From NCBI RefSeq assembly GCF_000566685.1, contig NZ_AZQN01000001.1, forward strand, positions 372,001 to 436,000: a DNA stretch of 64,000 nucleotides, read 5' to 3'. Within the stretch, counting starts at the first letter, position 1. Each line of letters starts with the position of its first letter. Shown here piece after piece: positions 9,040 to 18,073 of the stretch. The notes under the pieces were generated by a model, which made no database searches, was not told where the DNA came from, and saw only the letters and a program-made list of their open reading frames with translations. This DNA is from Dyadobacter tibetensis Y620-1. Its GTDB lineage: Bacteria > Bacteroidota > Bacteroidia > Cytophagales > Spirosomataceae. The position numbers and the translations under genes are program-made.

Positions 9040-10113
9040 ATGACCAATTATTGGTGTACCAACCGGAAAGCAATAGCGGCTGGAGATAGCCCGCTTCTAC
9101 CTCAATTTCAGAAAGCTTATGAATTCATGAGATGCTGGCTATCGGGCCAAATGGTTTTCGATCTACAAACATCAGGATCAACAGGACTTCCCAAAACAAT
9201 TACGGTTAACCGGCGTCAGCTTGAAGCTAGTGCTCGAATGACCGGAACCGCCTTTTCATTAGGGAAAGCCAGTCGAGCTTTGGTTTGTCTGAATACAGAC
9301 TATGTTGGAGGCCTGATGATGCTTGTAAGAGGGATGGAACTGGATTGGCAGCTTACCCTCACGCCAGCCTCCTCCAATCCCCTTCAGTCAGTACCTGATG
9401 GAAGTATATTTGATTTTGCGGCTCTGGTACCTCTTCAGATGGAAAATATTTTAGAAAGTCCGGAAAGTAGATGTAAACTGGACGATGTAGATACTATACT
9501 TTTGGGTGGCGCACCTGTTTCTGAAAGCTTAATTAGCAGCTTGCGGTCGCTACCTACAAAGGTATATCAGAGCTATGGGATGACAGAGACGCTGAGTCAT
9601 ATCGCTATTCGACGGCTGAACCCTGTCCCTGAGCTTACCTATTCAGTGCTGCCGGGTATGGAAGTGGGTCATGATCAGCGAGGATGTTTGTTTGTTCGGG
9701 GAGGAGTTACCGATGGACAGCTGGTCCAGACCAATGATATCGTACGTTTTACTTCTGGCGATAAATTCGAGTGGATTGGAAGAGCCGATCATGTGATTAA
9801 TTCTGGAGGCATAAAAATTATTTTAGACCTGATCGATCGGCAGCTTGGTCCAATCCTTCTGGAAGCTGGAATCAATGCTCCGTTTTTTAGCTGGTATGAG
9901 CCAGATGATCGATTGGGTCAAAAATTAGTGTTATTTTTGGAACATCAAGGGTCGGAAGGAGTAGAAAGCACCCTGAAAACCAGATTTCTTAAGGCTATGA
10001 AACGTTATGAAGTGCCAAAGACCATTCATTTTGTGGCCCAATTTGCTAGGACAGCGACTGAAAAAATTGATAAGCTGAAAACGGCTGACATTGTATATAA
10101 AAAACACCCATGA
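9040..10113 (+). CDS. menE: o-succinylbenzoate--CoA ligase
   Basis: 357 residues, a short AMP-forming ligase as usual for MenE in Bacteroidota. It activates o-succinylbenzoate to its CoA thioester, the substrate of MenB. The phosphate-binding loop is LQTSGSTGLPK (about residues 42-52); the YQSYGMTET motif is at about 182-190; the C-terminal hinge and lysine region reads RADHVINSGGIKI and later TEKIDKLK. The stop overlaps the start of the next gene (ATGA), pointing to translational coupling. Confidence 0.9.
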   Translation: MTNYWCTNRKAIAAGDSPLLPQFQKAYEFMRCWLSGQMVFDLQTSGSTGLPKTITVNRRQLEASARMTGTAFSLGKASRALVCLNTDYVGGLMMLVRGMELDWQLTLTPASSNPLQSVPDGSIFDFAALVPLQMENILESPESRCKLDDVDTILLGGAPVSESLISSLRSLPTKVYQSYGMTETLSHIAIRRLNPVPELTYSVLPGMEVGHDQRGCLFVRGGVTDGQLVQTNDIVRFTSGDKFEWIGRADHVINSGGIKIILDLIDRQLGPILLEAGINAPFFSWYEPDDRLGQKLVLFLEHQGSEGVESTLKTRFLKAMKRYEVPKTIHFVAQFARTATEKIDKLKTADIVYKKHP

Positions 10114-10883
10114 TTACAGATCTTGAAATACCAGGCAGGTACACCATACGGTTCCAAACCGCACCGGCAATACCCGCACCATTTGCTCATTATGATAGTT
10201 TAAGAATGGATATTCGTTCGGAGAATGATTTGTTCATTGATTTTTCAACCAAGTATTTACATCGTGAGGATCTGACGGACGATGAAATTTATAATGAAGG
10301 GTTTACTACCGACGATGACTTTAAATTTAAAGGAAAAATCCCTGCTGTCTGGATTGAGGAATTTAAGGATATCCTTACCTCTTCTAAGATTATCCGCAAA
10401 CGGGAAGAAGTGGAGTTTGAAGACTTTGTAGAAATTGAAATAGAAGAAAAAGGTAAGCTAGTAACCATATATCCTGTTGATCGCGAGCGCTGGGCATATT
10501 TTATTCAAGAATTTATGCAGGCAATAGTTGAAGTAGCAGGAAAAGAAAAACCATTTGAGCTTACTTATCTTGTGATAGGGCAGGATGAATTGTCTGTGGA
10601 TCTTACGGCATCTTTCGCCAACAAGTCTTTCTATATTCGAAATAGCCTGGGCAGACAGGAAGAACTTGCCTGGAGTCAATTGAAGACAATTTTGGATACG
10701 ATCTATAGCGCGGAATTTCTATACGATGAGGCCACCGAGAACCGACCAAGAAAGAAAGGTAGCTATCTAACTGCTGGAGATGGCCTTTGGTACCAACTTG
10801 GAGTTTCCGTTGTTGAGCCTTCTAATAAGAGCAAGAAGCTGGATGAAATTACAACGATTTTGCAGCCTTTACTTCAAGGCTGA
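10110..10883 (+). CDS. Unknown protein coupled to menE
   Basis: 257 residues, not recognised. Its start overlaps the menE stop by 4 bases. No signal peptide or membrane segment; the protein is acidic in the middle (EEVEFEDFVEIEIEEKGKLV near residue 95) and looks like a soluble alpha/beta protein. Visible features: YPVDRERWAYFIQEFMQAI near 125 and KGSYLTAGDGLWYQLGVSVV near 218. The coupling suggests a link to menaquinone synthesis or simple co-expression; there is no direct evidence for either. Confidence 0.75.
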   Translation: MITDLEIPGRYTIRFQTAPAIPAPFAHYDSLRMDIRSENDLFIDFSTKYLHREDLTDDEIYNEGFTTDDDFKFKGKIPAVWIEEFKDILTSSKIIRKREEVEFEDFVEIEIEEKGKLVTIYPVDRERWAYFIQEFMQAIVEVAGKEKPFELTYLVIGQDELSVDLTASFANKSFYIRNSLGRQEELAWSQLKTILDTIYSAEFLYDEATENRPRKKGSYLTAGDGLWYQLGVSVVEPSNKSKKLDEITTILQPLLQG

Positions 10884-10893
10884 TCTTAGCCGG

Positions 10894-10927
10894 ATGTGCT
10901 CTAACCAATAATAGGAATAGAGCACAT
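10894..10927. terminator. Bidirectional terminator between convergent genes
   Basis: A perfect 10-bp stem (atgtgctcta at 10894-10903 with tagagcacat at 10918-10927) and a 14-base loop fill the gap between the plus-strand menE-coupled gene and the minus-strand XRE regulator. T runs are short, so strength is uncertain. Confidence 0.55.
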
Positions 10928-10929
10928 TC

Positions 10930-12006
10930 TTATATCATTTCCGTTTGAAACCGATCTATTTCTGTTTTTAATTCATTTGCCAAACTAGATAATTTATCTA
11001 AAGATGGCTTTGATGAGGGCATTTGTTTTCCTACATAGGCCTGGATGGCCCATACTTCCAGGACTTCCTGGATGGGTATCTCCATATCTGCAATACCATT
11101 ATGACAGGCCATGGCAAGTAGGGTGCCATTTTGTTTCACCTGGTTGGCCACTTGGCGATAAACTATTCCATGTCTTTTAAGTACCAGAACATATTTTTCT
11201 CCGTGACGTATATCGTACCAGTTCCCTACGAATGTGCCGATTAATATCGAATCGGGAAGAGGGAAGTCAGGGCCACTTTCGAAGGCTCTGTAGTATCCCT
11301 GGTCTAAATTTGGTAGTGAAAATACGGGTAACTGAGCTATATATTGAGGATTTTGCAGGTTTTTCAAATAAGTTGCCTCGTCTTTTAATGATACCCACTG
11401 AATGCTGGGGTAATGGGATTTAGGCAGTAAATTTTTTGCCTCCGTTTGGATGGGGTCATAATGATTATTAAAAACCGGAATACTACCCCTTTCGTTTCCA
11501 GCTTCTGCAATATCTCTTACAGGTGAATGATGAGTATAGGGCTGCTTATCTGTGCGAGTCGGTGGGATGTTACTGGACGTATGAAACGGGTGGCCATGTA
11601 TAGGTTTAAGATTAACCTGACGAGATACGGTTCTGATTTCTGGTGCAACCGGGGAAAACTTATCCATCAATTTCTCTAATGGCTGTGGTTCTGAGAGAAC
11701 GGATAATCTGTTACTGCTCGGGCCCGTGTTGCTGGCAGTAGAAATGGTAGTCTGTCGCGATACATTTAGTGGAAGTAAGGTGTCGGGTGTTTCACGCAAT
11801 CGACGTAAATCATTTTTTAGCAAATTGTCAACTGAAACGCCAAATGCCGCCGCCATATTCTTCAGATTGGTAATATTCGGATTGGCGCGGGCCTCTTCGT
11901 AGGCTCCTAAAAGAGACCGTTTAATGGCTATTTTTTTAGCAAACTGCTCCTGAGTCAACCCGTTAAGTCGACGAAGGTATTTGATATTATTGCTTACGAT
12001 ACTCAT
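10930..12006 (-). CDS. XRE-family transcriptional regulator with long C-terminal domain
   Basis: 358 residues. The N-terminus is a Cro/C1-type helix-turn-helix (residues 1-66: NIKYLRRLNGLTQEQFAKKI, RSLLGAYEEARANPNITNL), so it binds DNA. Residues 70-190 are a low-complexity polar linker. The C-terminal part (about 200-320) has the strand pattern of S24/LexA-like sensor domains (DSILIGTFVGNWYDIRHGEKYVLVL, HGIVYRQV), but no Ser-Lys protease pair is obvious. It is divergent from an aldehyde dehydrogenase gene; repeated TAATTACT motifs lie in between and are candidate operators. Confidence 0.85.
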   Translation of the reverse strand: MSIVSNNIKYLRRLNGLTQEQFAKKIAIKRSLLGAYEEARANPNITNLKNMAAAFGVSVDNLLKNDLRRLRETPDTLLPLNVSRQTTISTASNTGPSSNRLSVLSEPQPLEKLMDKFSPVAPEIRTVSRQVNLKPIHGHPFHTSSNIPPTRTDKQPYTHHSPVRDIAEAGNERGSIPVFNNHYDPIQTEAKNLLPKSHYPSIQWVSLKDEATYLKNLQNPQYIAQLPVFSLPNLDQGYYRAFESGPDFPLPDSILIGTFVGNWYDIRHGEKYVLVLKRHGIVYRQVANQVKQNGTLLAMACHNGIADMEIPIQEVLEVWAIQAYVGKQMPSSKPSLDKLSSLANELKTEIDRFQTEMI

Positions 12007-12032
12007 CTTAACACGATATTGACTGAATTTTC

Positions 12033-12062
12033 TTTAGTAATTAGCAAAAATTTTAGTAATTA
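12033..12062 (-). promoter_or_regulatory. Direct repeat TTTAGTAATTA x2, candidate XRE operators
   Basis: An exact 11-base repeat occurs at 12033-12043 and 12052-12062, 19 bases apart (about two helical turns), 27-56 bases before the XRE start. The core on the minus strand, TAATTACT, also occurs on the plus strand at 12151-12158 directly before the aldehyde dehydrogenase start, giving three copies in a 159-base divergent spacer. Confidence 0.45.
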
Positions 12063-12165
12063 ATCAATATCGCAAGTTTTGTAGACCTTTTTTTTATAGA
12101 TGGAGCGATTCTTTTACCGGAATAAAAGCATTAAATTGTTTTTTTACCATTAATTACTCCGGAGG

Positions 12166-13572
12166 ATGACTAACAGCGAGATAGAATTTATTTTTCAGTC
12201 ACAGAAAGCCAATAAATTTGTCATTGGTCAAACTGTATTTGAAGAGCGAAAAAGGAAATTGATCGCCATGAAAGACTACCTTTTGGCTCATCTCGATACT
12301 GCCTGCGAGGCCACCGCCGTGGATCTGCAAAAGCCAAAGTCGGAGACCCTGATCAGCGAAATCTTCGTGCTGATTAATGAAATCAATTATACGGTAAAAC
12401 ATCTGAAGAAATGGATGAAACCAGCCCGGCAGGTAAGTGGATTAGCTGCCATCGGCACATCTAACCATATCTATTACGAATCGAAAGGTCAGGTACTGAT
12501 AATAAGCCCATGGAATTATCCAATCAATTTAGCGCTTAAACCCCTCATTTCGGCCGTAGCTGCAGGATGTGTAGCCATCCTGAAACCTTCAGAGCTGACG
12601 CCCGCTTCCAGTTCTTTTCTCTCCAAGATGATTGAGACAATATTTCCTTCTACAGAAGTTAAAGTAGTGGAAGGAAATGTGGAGGTAGCACAAAAGCTTT
12701 TGGAGCAACCGTTTGACCATATATTTTTCACCGGTAGCACTGCCGTGGGTAAAATTGTAATGAAAGCTGCTTCAAAAAATCTTACCTCTGTTACTTTAGA
12801 GCTTGGGGGAAAATCACCATGCATTATCGACGCTTCCTGCGATCTGGAATCAACGGCCAGACTAATAGCCTGGGGGAAATTTTTTAATGCGGGACAAACG
12901 TGCATAGCCCCCGATTATGTTTTGATAGAGCGATCCATTCAACCCCAATTCATGGAACTTTTAGGGCGAGTGATTTCCAAAATGTATGATCCAGAAGGAA
13001 AGGGGGTTCAGGCTTCTTCCTCACTGGCGCGAATTATCAACGGTTCCCATTTCGACAGGCTTGTTGGATACTTGCAAGATGCTGAGAATAAGGGAGCTCA
13101 AATCCTGATCGGGGGGCAATATCAGAGCGAGCTTAAGTTTATAGCGCCTACAGTAATAGATCAGGTAAAAGACGACATGTTGCTTATGCGGGAAGAAATC
13201 TTCGGCCCCATACTTCCCATTATACCTTTTGCAGACTTGTCGGAAGCAATCGACTATGTAAATGCCAGAGATAAACCCTTAGCGCTATACATACATTCGA
13301 AGCATCAGGACAATATCGAAAGAGTCCTTAGGGAAACAAGTTCTGGAAACGCTTTGGTCAACGAGGTTTTATCTCATTTTGGAAATCCTGATCTTCCATT
13401 TGGAGGTGTCAACCAGAGTGGAATAGGTAAATCTAATGGCTTTTACGGATTTGTCGAATTTAGCAATCCAAAAGGGGTTATGAAAAGAAGGTTTGGGACC
13501 ATTAAATTTCTTTTCCCTCCTTATGGGCCAAAGCTTGAGATGTGGTTAAGAAGGGCCTTGAAGTGGATGTAG
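12166..13572 (+). CDS. Aldehyde dehydrogenase (class 3-like)
   Basis: Oxidises aldehydes to acids with NAD(P)+. 468 residues. Visible: SPWNYPINLALKPLISAVAAG near residue 112, the cofactor motif FFTGSTAVGK near 193, general base Glu212 in LELGGKSP and nucleophile Cys246 in NAGQTC. The C-terminus (IKFLFPPYGPKLEMWLRRAL) is hydrophobic/amphipathic, as in membrane-associated class 3 enzymes that handle fatty aldehydes; the substrate is inference. A GGAGG lies directly against the ATG, too close to work as a normal ribosome-binding site. It is divergent from the XRE regulator. Confidence 0.93.
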   Translation: MTNSEIEFIFQSQKANKFVIGQTVFEERKRKLIAMKDYLLAHLDTACEATAVDLQKPKSETLISEIFVLINEINYTVKHLKKWMKPARQVSGLAAIGTSNHIYYESKGQVLIISPWNYPINLALKPLISAVAAGCVAILKPSELTPASSSFLSKMIETIFPSTEVKVVEGNVEVAQKLLEQPFDHIFFTGSTAVGKIVMKAASKNLTSVTLELGGKSPCIIDASCDLESTARLIAWGKFFNAGQTCIAPDYVLIERSIQPQFMELLGRVISKMYDPEGKGVQASSSLARIINGSHFDRLVGYLQDAENKGAQILIGGQYQSELKFIAPTVIDQVKDDMLLMREEIFGPILPIIPFADLSEAIDYVNARDKPLALYIHSKHQDNIERVLRETSSGNALVNEVLSHFGNPDLPFGGVNQSGIGKSNGFYGFVEFSNPKGVMKRRFGTIKFLFPPYGPKLEMWLRRALKWM

Positions 13573-13579
13573 AATATTA

Positions 13580-13606
13580 CGTGCCTGGGGTAACTGCCCA
13601 GGCACG
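13580..13606. terminator. Bidirectional terminator, aldehyde dehydrogenase / folD
   Basis: A perfect 10-bp GC-rich stem (13580-13589 with 13597-13606, cgtgcctggg / cccaggcacg) with a 7-base loop fills the 41-base gap between the convergent genes. Confidence 0.65.
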
Positions 13607-13613
13607 AAACATA

Positions 13614-14495
13614 TCAGGCATATATTTCTTTTTTTGTAGCCTTCAAAGTGTTGGTAAGTAGTCCGCAAATGGTCATGAGGCCTACCCCGCCAGGGACTGG
13701 GGTGATATAGCTGGAAACGGGCGCAACCTGAGCAAAATTTACATCCCCTTTGATCGCAAAACCGCTTTTTTTGCTGCTATCCTCAACTCGGGTTATACCC
13801 ACATCAATTACCACAGCTCCTTCTTTAACATAATCGGGGGTAACAAATTCGGGTCGGCCCAGGGCCACAATCAAAATATCTGCAGACTTACAAATTTCTT
13901 GTAAATTTTTGGTTCTACTATGTGTTATCGTAACGGTACAGTTTCCAGGATATTCATTTCTCTGCATAAGTATGCTCATGGGTAGCCCAACGATTTGGCT
14001 TCTTCCAATTACAACGCAATGTTTACCTGCAGTCTCTATAGAAGCTCGTTTGAGCATTTCAATGATTCCAAAAGGAGTGGCCGACAAATATGCAGGAAGA
14101 CCTTTGCACATGCGTCCTACGTTGATTGGGTGAAAACCGTCGACATCTTTTCGGTAATCTACCGCTTCCATAATTCTGTTTTCAGAAATATGCTTGGGAA
14201 GTGGAAGTTGCACGATAAATCCGTCTACATCCTCATCATTATTAAGTGAATTTACTGCCTCCAATAATTCATCTTCTGTAATATCGGCATCGAATTTCAG
14301 TAGGGTAGAGGTAAAGCCAATTTCTTCACAGCTTCGGATTTTAGAGGCCACATACGTTTGACTGGCTCCATCTGCTCCCACGAGTATGGCCGCCAAGTGA
14401 GGCTTTTTACCACCGCTTTTTACCCATTCAGCCACGTCCTGTTTGATTTCGGATTTTATTTCTGCCGATATGGCCTTCCCATCTAGTAATTGCAT
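13614..14495 (-). CDS. folD: Bifunctional methylenetetrahydrofolate dehydrogenase/cyclohydrolase
   Basis: Interconverts 5,10-methylene-THF, methenyl-THF and 10-formyl-THF, supplying one-carbon units. 293 residues, usual length. Visible: catalytic region [14 protein letters not shown] (Tyr50, Lys54), the motif [12 protein letters not shown] near residue 93, the NADP-binding [15 protein letters not shown] near 158 and the closing [15 protein letters not shown] signature near 268. It lies alone between convergent and same-strand neighbours. Confidence 0.97.
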   Translation of the reverse strand: MQLLDGKAISAEIKSEIKQDVAEWVKSGGKKPHLAAILVGADGASQTYVASKIRSCEEIGFTSTLLKFDADITEDELLEAVNSLNNDEDVDGFIVQLPLPKHISENRIMEAVDYRKDVDGFHPINVGRMCKGLPAYLSATPFGIIEMLKRASIETAGKHCVVIGRSQIVGLPMSILMQRNEYPGNCTVTITHSRTKNLQEICKSADILIVALGRPEFVTPDYVKEGAVVIDVGITRVEDSSKKSGFAIKGDVNFAQVAPVSSYITPVPGGVGLMTICGLLTNTLKATKKEIYA

Positions 14496-14568
14496 GTTCT
14501 GTATTTTCTTGTAATTATTTGTAATTGCGAAATTAGTTAAAAACTAATTTCAAAAGTATTCCCCAGTT

Positions 14569-15261
14569 TTAATTATACGCTTCTAGCAGAATATTTGTGA
14601 CTATTTGCATGCCTACTGTGGCTTTCTCTTCAATAAGATGATAGTTGGGCCTTGTTCGGATCTCGGGAAGCTTGGGATCGACTAGAAAGATGGAAGCCTT
14701 CTTGGGAGCATAATGTATCAGTCCAGCAGCCGGGTAAACTACCAGTGAGGTGCCGATAATTATAAGAATGTCCGCCTCCTCTACATGCGGTATGGCCTCT
14801 TCCATTTTTGGGACAGCCTCTCCAAACCAAACAATATCCGGACGTAATTGACTCCCATCCTCCGAGGTATCTCCTATATTGAGTTCCCATCCTTCTATAG
14901 GATAAGTTATCTTAGGATCTATACTGCTCCTGGATCTAAACAGTTCACCATGAAGATGCAGAACCTGAGTAGAGCCGGCACGTTCATGAAGGTTGTCAAT
15001 ATTCTGGGTTATGATTTGAACATTGAAGTGCTTTTCGAGCTCGGCTAAAGCCAGATGGGCGCTATTGGGGACCACCTCGAGGGCATTCTTACGGCGCTGA
15101 TTGTAAAATTGGAGTACAAGCGCCGGGTCTCTGGCCCAAGCCTCAGGAGTGGCAACTTCTTCTATACGATAATTTTCCCAAAGGCCATTTTGGTCACGAA
15201 ATGTACTGATACCACTTTCTGCACTGATACCTGCTCCAGACAAAACAACAATTTTCTTCAT
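14569..15261 (-). CDS. NAD-dependent protein deacylase, class III sirtuin without zinc ribbon
   Basis: 230 residues. Sirtuin motifs: LSGAGISAESGISTFRD (residues 8-23), TQNIDNLHERAG, catalytic His in HLHGELF, and GTSLVVYPAAGL. The acyl-pocket pair Tyr53 and Arg56 (FYNQRR) is the signature of class III desuccinylases/demalonylases such as SIRT5 and CobB. There is no cysteine in the whole protein, so the CxxC pairs that bind structural zinc are missing; the place reads LFRSRSSIDPKITYP. It therefore probably removes succinyl or malonyl groups from lysines. Upstream topA is on the same strand. Confidence 0.93.
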   Translation of the reverse strand: MKKIVVLSGAGISAESGISTFRDQNGLWENYRIEEVATPEAWARDPALVLQFYNQRRKNALEVVPNSAHLALAELEKHFNVQIITQNIDNLHERAGSTQVLHLHGELFRSRSSIDPKITYPIEGWELNIGDTSEDGSQLRPDIVWFGEAVPKMEEAIPHVEEADILIIIGTSLVVYPAAGLIHYAPKKASIFLVDPKLPEIRTRPNYHLIEEKATVGMQIVTNILLEAYN

Positions 15262-15331
15262 CCCTTAAAATAATCTAGGCGCTTAAATTTTTAGGTAGAC
15301 CTGTATTGGGTGTAGAATGAAACGTAAATGA

Positions 15332-15351
15332 CCCATTCCAGGAAGAATGGG
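15332..15351 (-). terminator. Possible terminator after topA
   Basis: A 7-bp stem cccattc / gaatggg with a 6-base loop lies 13 bases beyond the topA stop (minus strand). It lacks a strong T run. Confidence 0.35.
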
Positions 15352-15363
15352 CCACTTGATTCG

Positions 15364-17772
15364 TTATTCTTTTATTTTCTTAGTTGCAGTTTTTTTGGTA
15401 GCCGTTTTTTTTGCAGCCGTTTTTTTAGCTGCAGGCTTTTTGGTTTCTGTAGTTTTTTTTGCAGGAGCCTTTCGACTTCCTCTTCCCACAGGCTTATCTG
15501 GTGTCTCGGCCGCAAGCTTTACTACTTGCTCAAAGGTTAAAGATGCTGGTTCCTGATCCTTGGGAATTTTAACGTTTTTCTTCCCAAAGGCAATATAGGG
15601 TCCATAACGTCCATTCAAAACCTTGACGTCTGGATCTTCGTCAAACTCCTTGATGAGTCTATTGCTTTCAATAACCCGTTTGTCCTTAATGATCTCAATG
15701 ACCCGATCCTCTGTAACAGTCATAGGGTCATCCGTTTTAGCCAAGGAGTAAAACTTATTCTGATGCTTTACATAGGGGCCAAAACGACCAATATTGACCG
15801 TCAATTCTGCATCTTCGAAGGACCCAACTACCCTGGGTAACTTAAAGAGCTCCATGGCATCTTCAAATTTGATGGTTTCCATCAACTGACCCTTCAGTAG
15901 ACTGGCAAACTTTGGTTTTTCTTCGTCTTCTACATCCCCAATTTGTACATATGGACCATATTTTCCGATTCTTACACTCACTTTTTTTCCGGATTCCGGG
16001 TCTTCTCCCAAATCTCGGGAAGTTAGGCTTTTATCGACTGCCTCTTCTTTTACCTCGTTTAGCTTCTTATGAAAAGGGGTATAAAAGTTTTTGATCATAT
16101 CCCGCCAGGAAAGTTTCCCTTCGGCAATGTTATCGAAGTCTTTTTCTACACTAGCTGTGAAGGAGAAATCAAAGATGTCTTCAAAGTGATTTACCAGATA
16201 ATCGTTGACCACCATTCCTGTACTGGTAGGGAAAAGCTTCGATTTTTCGGCCCCGTGATTTTCGGTTTTAATCGTACGTTCTATTCTTCCATCCTGAAGG
16301 GACAGTTCGGTAAACTTACGTTCGTGACCGTCACGATCTTCTTTCACCACATATTCCCGGCGAATGATTGTTGAAATAGTAGGAGCGTATGTTGAAGGAC
16401 GACCAATGCCCATTTCTTCTAGTTTTTTCACCAGACTAGCCTCAGTATATCTTGGCGGGTGACGCGTAAAGCGCTCAGTAGCCCTTAAATCTGATAGTTG
16501 AAGTACCTGATTTATACTCAATGGAGGAAGCATACCTTTCTGCTCCTCATCTTCTTCGTCACTGGACTCAAGGTATACCTTGAGAAAACCTTCAAACTTA
16601 ATGACTTCACCTTGTGCTACCAGGGTCTCGTTTGCGGTAGATATTGCAATAGTTGCTGTTGTTCTCTCCAACTGTGCATCTGCCATCTGTGAAGCGATAG
16701 CACGCTTCCATATCAATTCATAAAGCCGTTGCTCATTTCTTTCATTACTCCCTTTTAAAGTGGAGAAGTCGGTAGGACGTATGGCCTCATGAGCCTCCTG
16801 AGCCGATTCAGATTTTGTTTTAAATACTCTTTTGGTAAAAAAGTCCTGGCCATATTCCGTTACTATTTGCGTCTTTGCCTTACCTACCGCTTCTTCAGAT
16901 AGGTTTGTAGAGTCGGTACGCATATAGGTGATTTTACCCGCCTCATAAAGCCGCTGGGCAATGGTCATAGTCTGGGCCACAGAAAAGCTTAGTTTTCTGG
17001 AGGCTTCCTGTTGCAGGGTAGAGGTGGTAAATGGTGCCGCAGGACTCTTTTTTGCGGGTTTGGTCTCCAGGTTTTTTATACTAAACTCGGCGCTAAGGCA
17101 CTTTTCTAAAAATTCTTGTGCCTGTTGTTCCGTACTGAAGTTTTTGGCCAGTTCGGCGTTAAGGACCTTACCTTGTCCCAGATCGAAACGCGCGGTAACT
17201 TTATAACTACCCTTGGTTTGAAAGGCCTCAATTTCCCGTTCTCTTTCTACCACAATTCTAACGGCTACCGACTGAACTCTTCCGGCAGATAAACCACCCA
17301 GCCTTATTTTTTTCCATAAAACAGGAGATAGCTCGTATCCTACCAGCCGATCCAGAATACGACGAGCCTGCTGAGCATCCACCAAATCAAAGTCTATCTG
17401 CCTAGGTTTGGATATGGCATTTTGTAATGCCGTTTTAGTAATTTCCCGAAAAACGATACGTTTGGTAGTATCGGGAAGCCCTAGGGCTTCCTTAAGGTGC
17501 CAGGAAATTGCCTCTCCTTCCCGGTCATCATCCGTTGCTAGCCATACTTCTGCTCCTTTTGCCAGTTTCTTTAGTTCGGAGATTACCTTCACCTTATCAG
17601 ATGAAATTTCGTACGAAGGTTGAAAATTGTTCTCAACATCAATGCCCATATCATGCTCGGGCAGGTCACGAACGTGCCCAAAGCTAGACTTGACAATGAA
17701 GTCGGTACCTAAATAATTCTCTATTGTTTTGGCCTTCGCCGGTGACTCCACGATCACCAGATTTTTTGACAT
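15364..17772 (-). CDS. topA: DNA topoisomerase I
   Basis: Type IA topoisomerase, relaxes negative supercoils. From the ATG at 17772 the protein has 802 residues and starts with the family motif MSKNLVIVESPAKAKTIENY (Toprim domain, with DDDREGEAI); an alternative start 14 codons upstream is open. The active-site tyrosine is in ITYMRTDS (about residue 283). After the core come Toprim C-terminal repeats (SVRIGKYGPYVQIG, TVNIGRFGPYVKH, LNGRYGPYIAFG) instead of Cys zinc fingers. The last 40 residues are a histone H1-like Lys/Ala/Thr tail of KKTA/KKTATKK units. Confidence 0.97.
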   Translation of the reverse strand: MSKNLVIVESPAKAKTIENYLGTDFIVKSSFGHVRDLPEHDMGIDVENNFQPSYEISSDKVKVISELKKLAKGAEVWLATDDDREGEAISWHLKEALGLPDTTKRIVFREITKTALQNAISKPRQIDFDLVDAQQARRILDRLVGYELSPVLWKKIRLGGLSAGRVQSVAVRIVVEREREIEAFQTKGSYKVTARFDLGQGKVLNAELAKNFSTEQQAQEFLEKCLSAEFSIKNLETKPAKKSPAAPFTTSTLQQEASRKLSFSVAQTMTIAQRLYEAGKITYMRTDSTNLSEEAVGKAKTQIVTEYGQDFFTKRVFKTKSESAQEAHEAIRPTDFSTLKGSNERNEQRLYELIWKRAIASQMADAQLERTTATIAISTANETLVAQGEVIKFEGFLKVYLESSDEEDEEQKGMLPPLSINQVLQLSDLRATERFTRHPPRYTEASLVKKLEEMGIGRPSTYAPTISTIIRREYVVKEDRDGHERKFTELSLQDGRIERTIKTENHGAEKSKLFPTSTGMVVNDYLVNHFEDIFDFSFTASVEKDFDNIAEGKLSWRDMIKNFYTPFHKKLNEVKEEAVDKSLTSRDLGEDPESGKKVSVRIGKYGPYVQIGDVEDEEKPKFASLLKGQLMETIKFEDAMELFKLPRVVGSFEDAELTVNIGRFGPYVKHQNKFYSLAKTDDPMTVTEDRVIEIIKDKRVIESNRLIKEFDEDPDVKVLNGRYGPYIAFGKKNVKIPKDQEPASLTFEQVVKLAAETPDKPVGRGSRKAPAKKTTETKKPAAKKTAAKKTATKKTATKKIKE

Positions 17773-18073
17773 AATTTTCGATTTAGTTTTCGATACGGCT
17801 GTTTTCGTGCTCAAATATAGGATAGATTTAAGCAGAAAATCAAAGTAGTTAGAAATTCATTGCCCAAATAAAGGGTATTTTCGTACAAAATAAAGGGTGT
17901 CAACCCTGCCGGATCCCGAAATTATTGCTTGCAAGCGTTGCCGATGGGTAGGATTAGTATATAATCATGCTAAATTATAGGAAAAACGTCCTGAACGCCC
18001 TTAAATATTCTGGAATTTCGTAGTTTCGCATGTTTAATTGACAACAAGATAATTTCAATTTTGATTTAATACT

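Noticed and set aside
8865..9089. Plus-strand open frame of 74 codons between menB and menE
   Set aside because: Overlaps the menE start by 50 bases in another frame, has no recognisable family and an odd composition; menE is complete without it.
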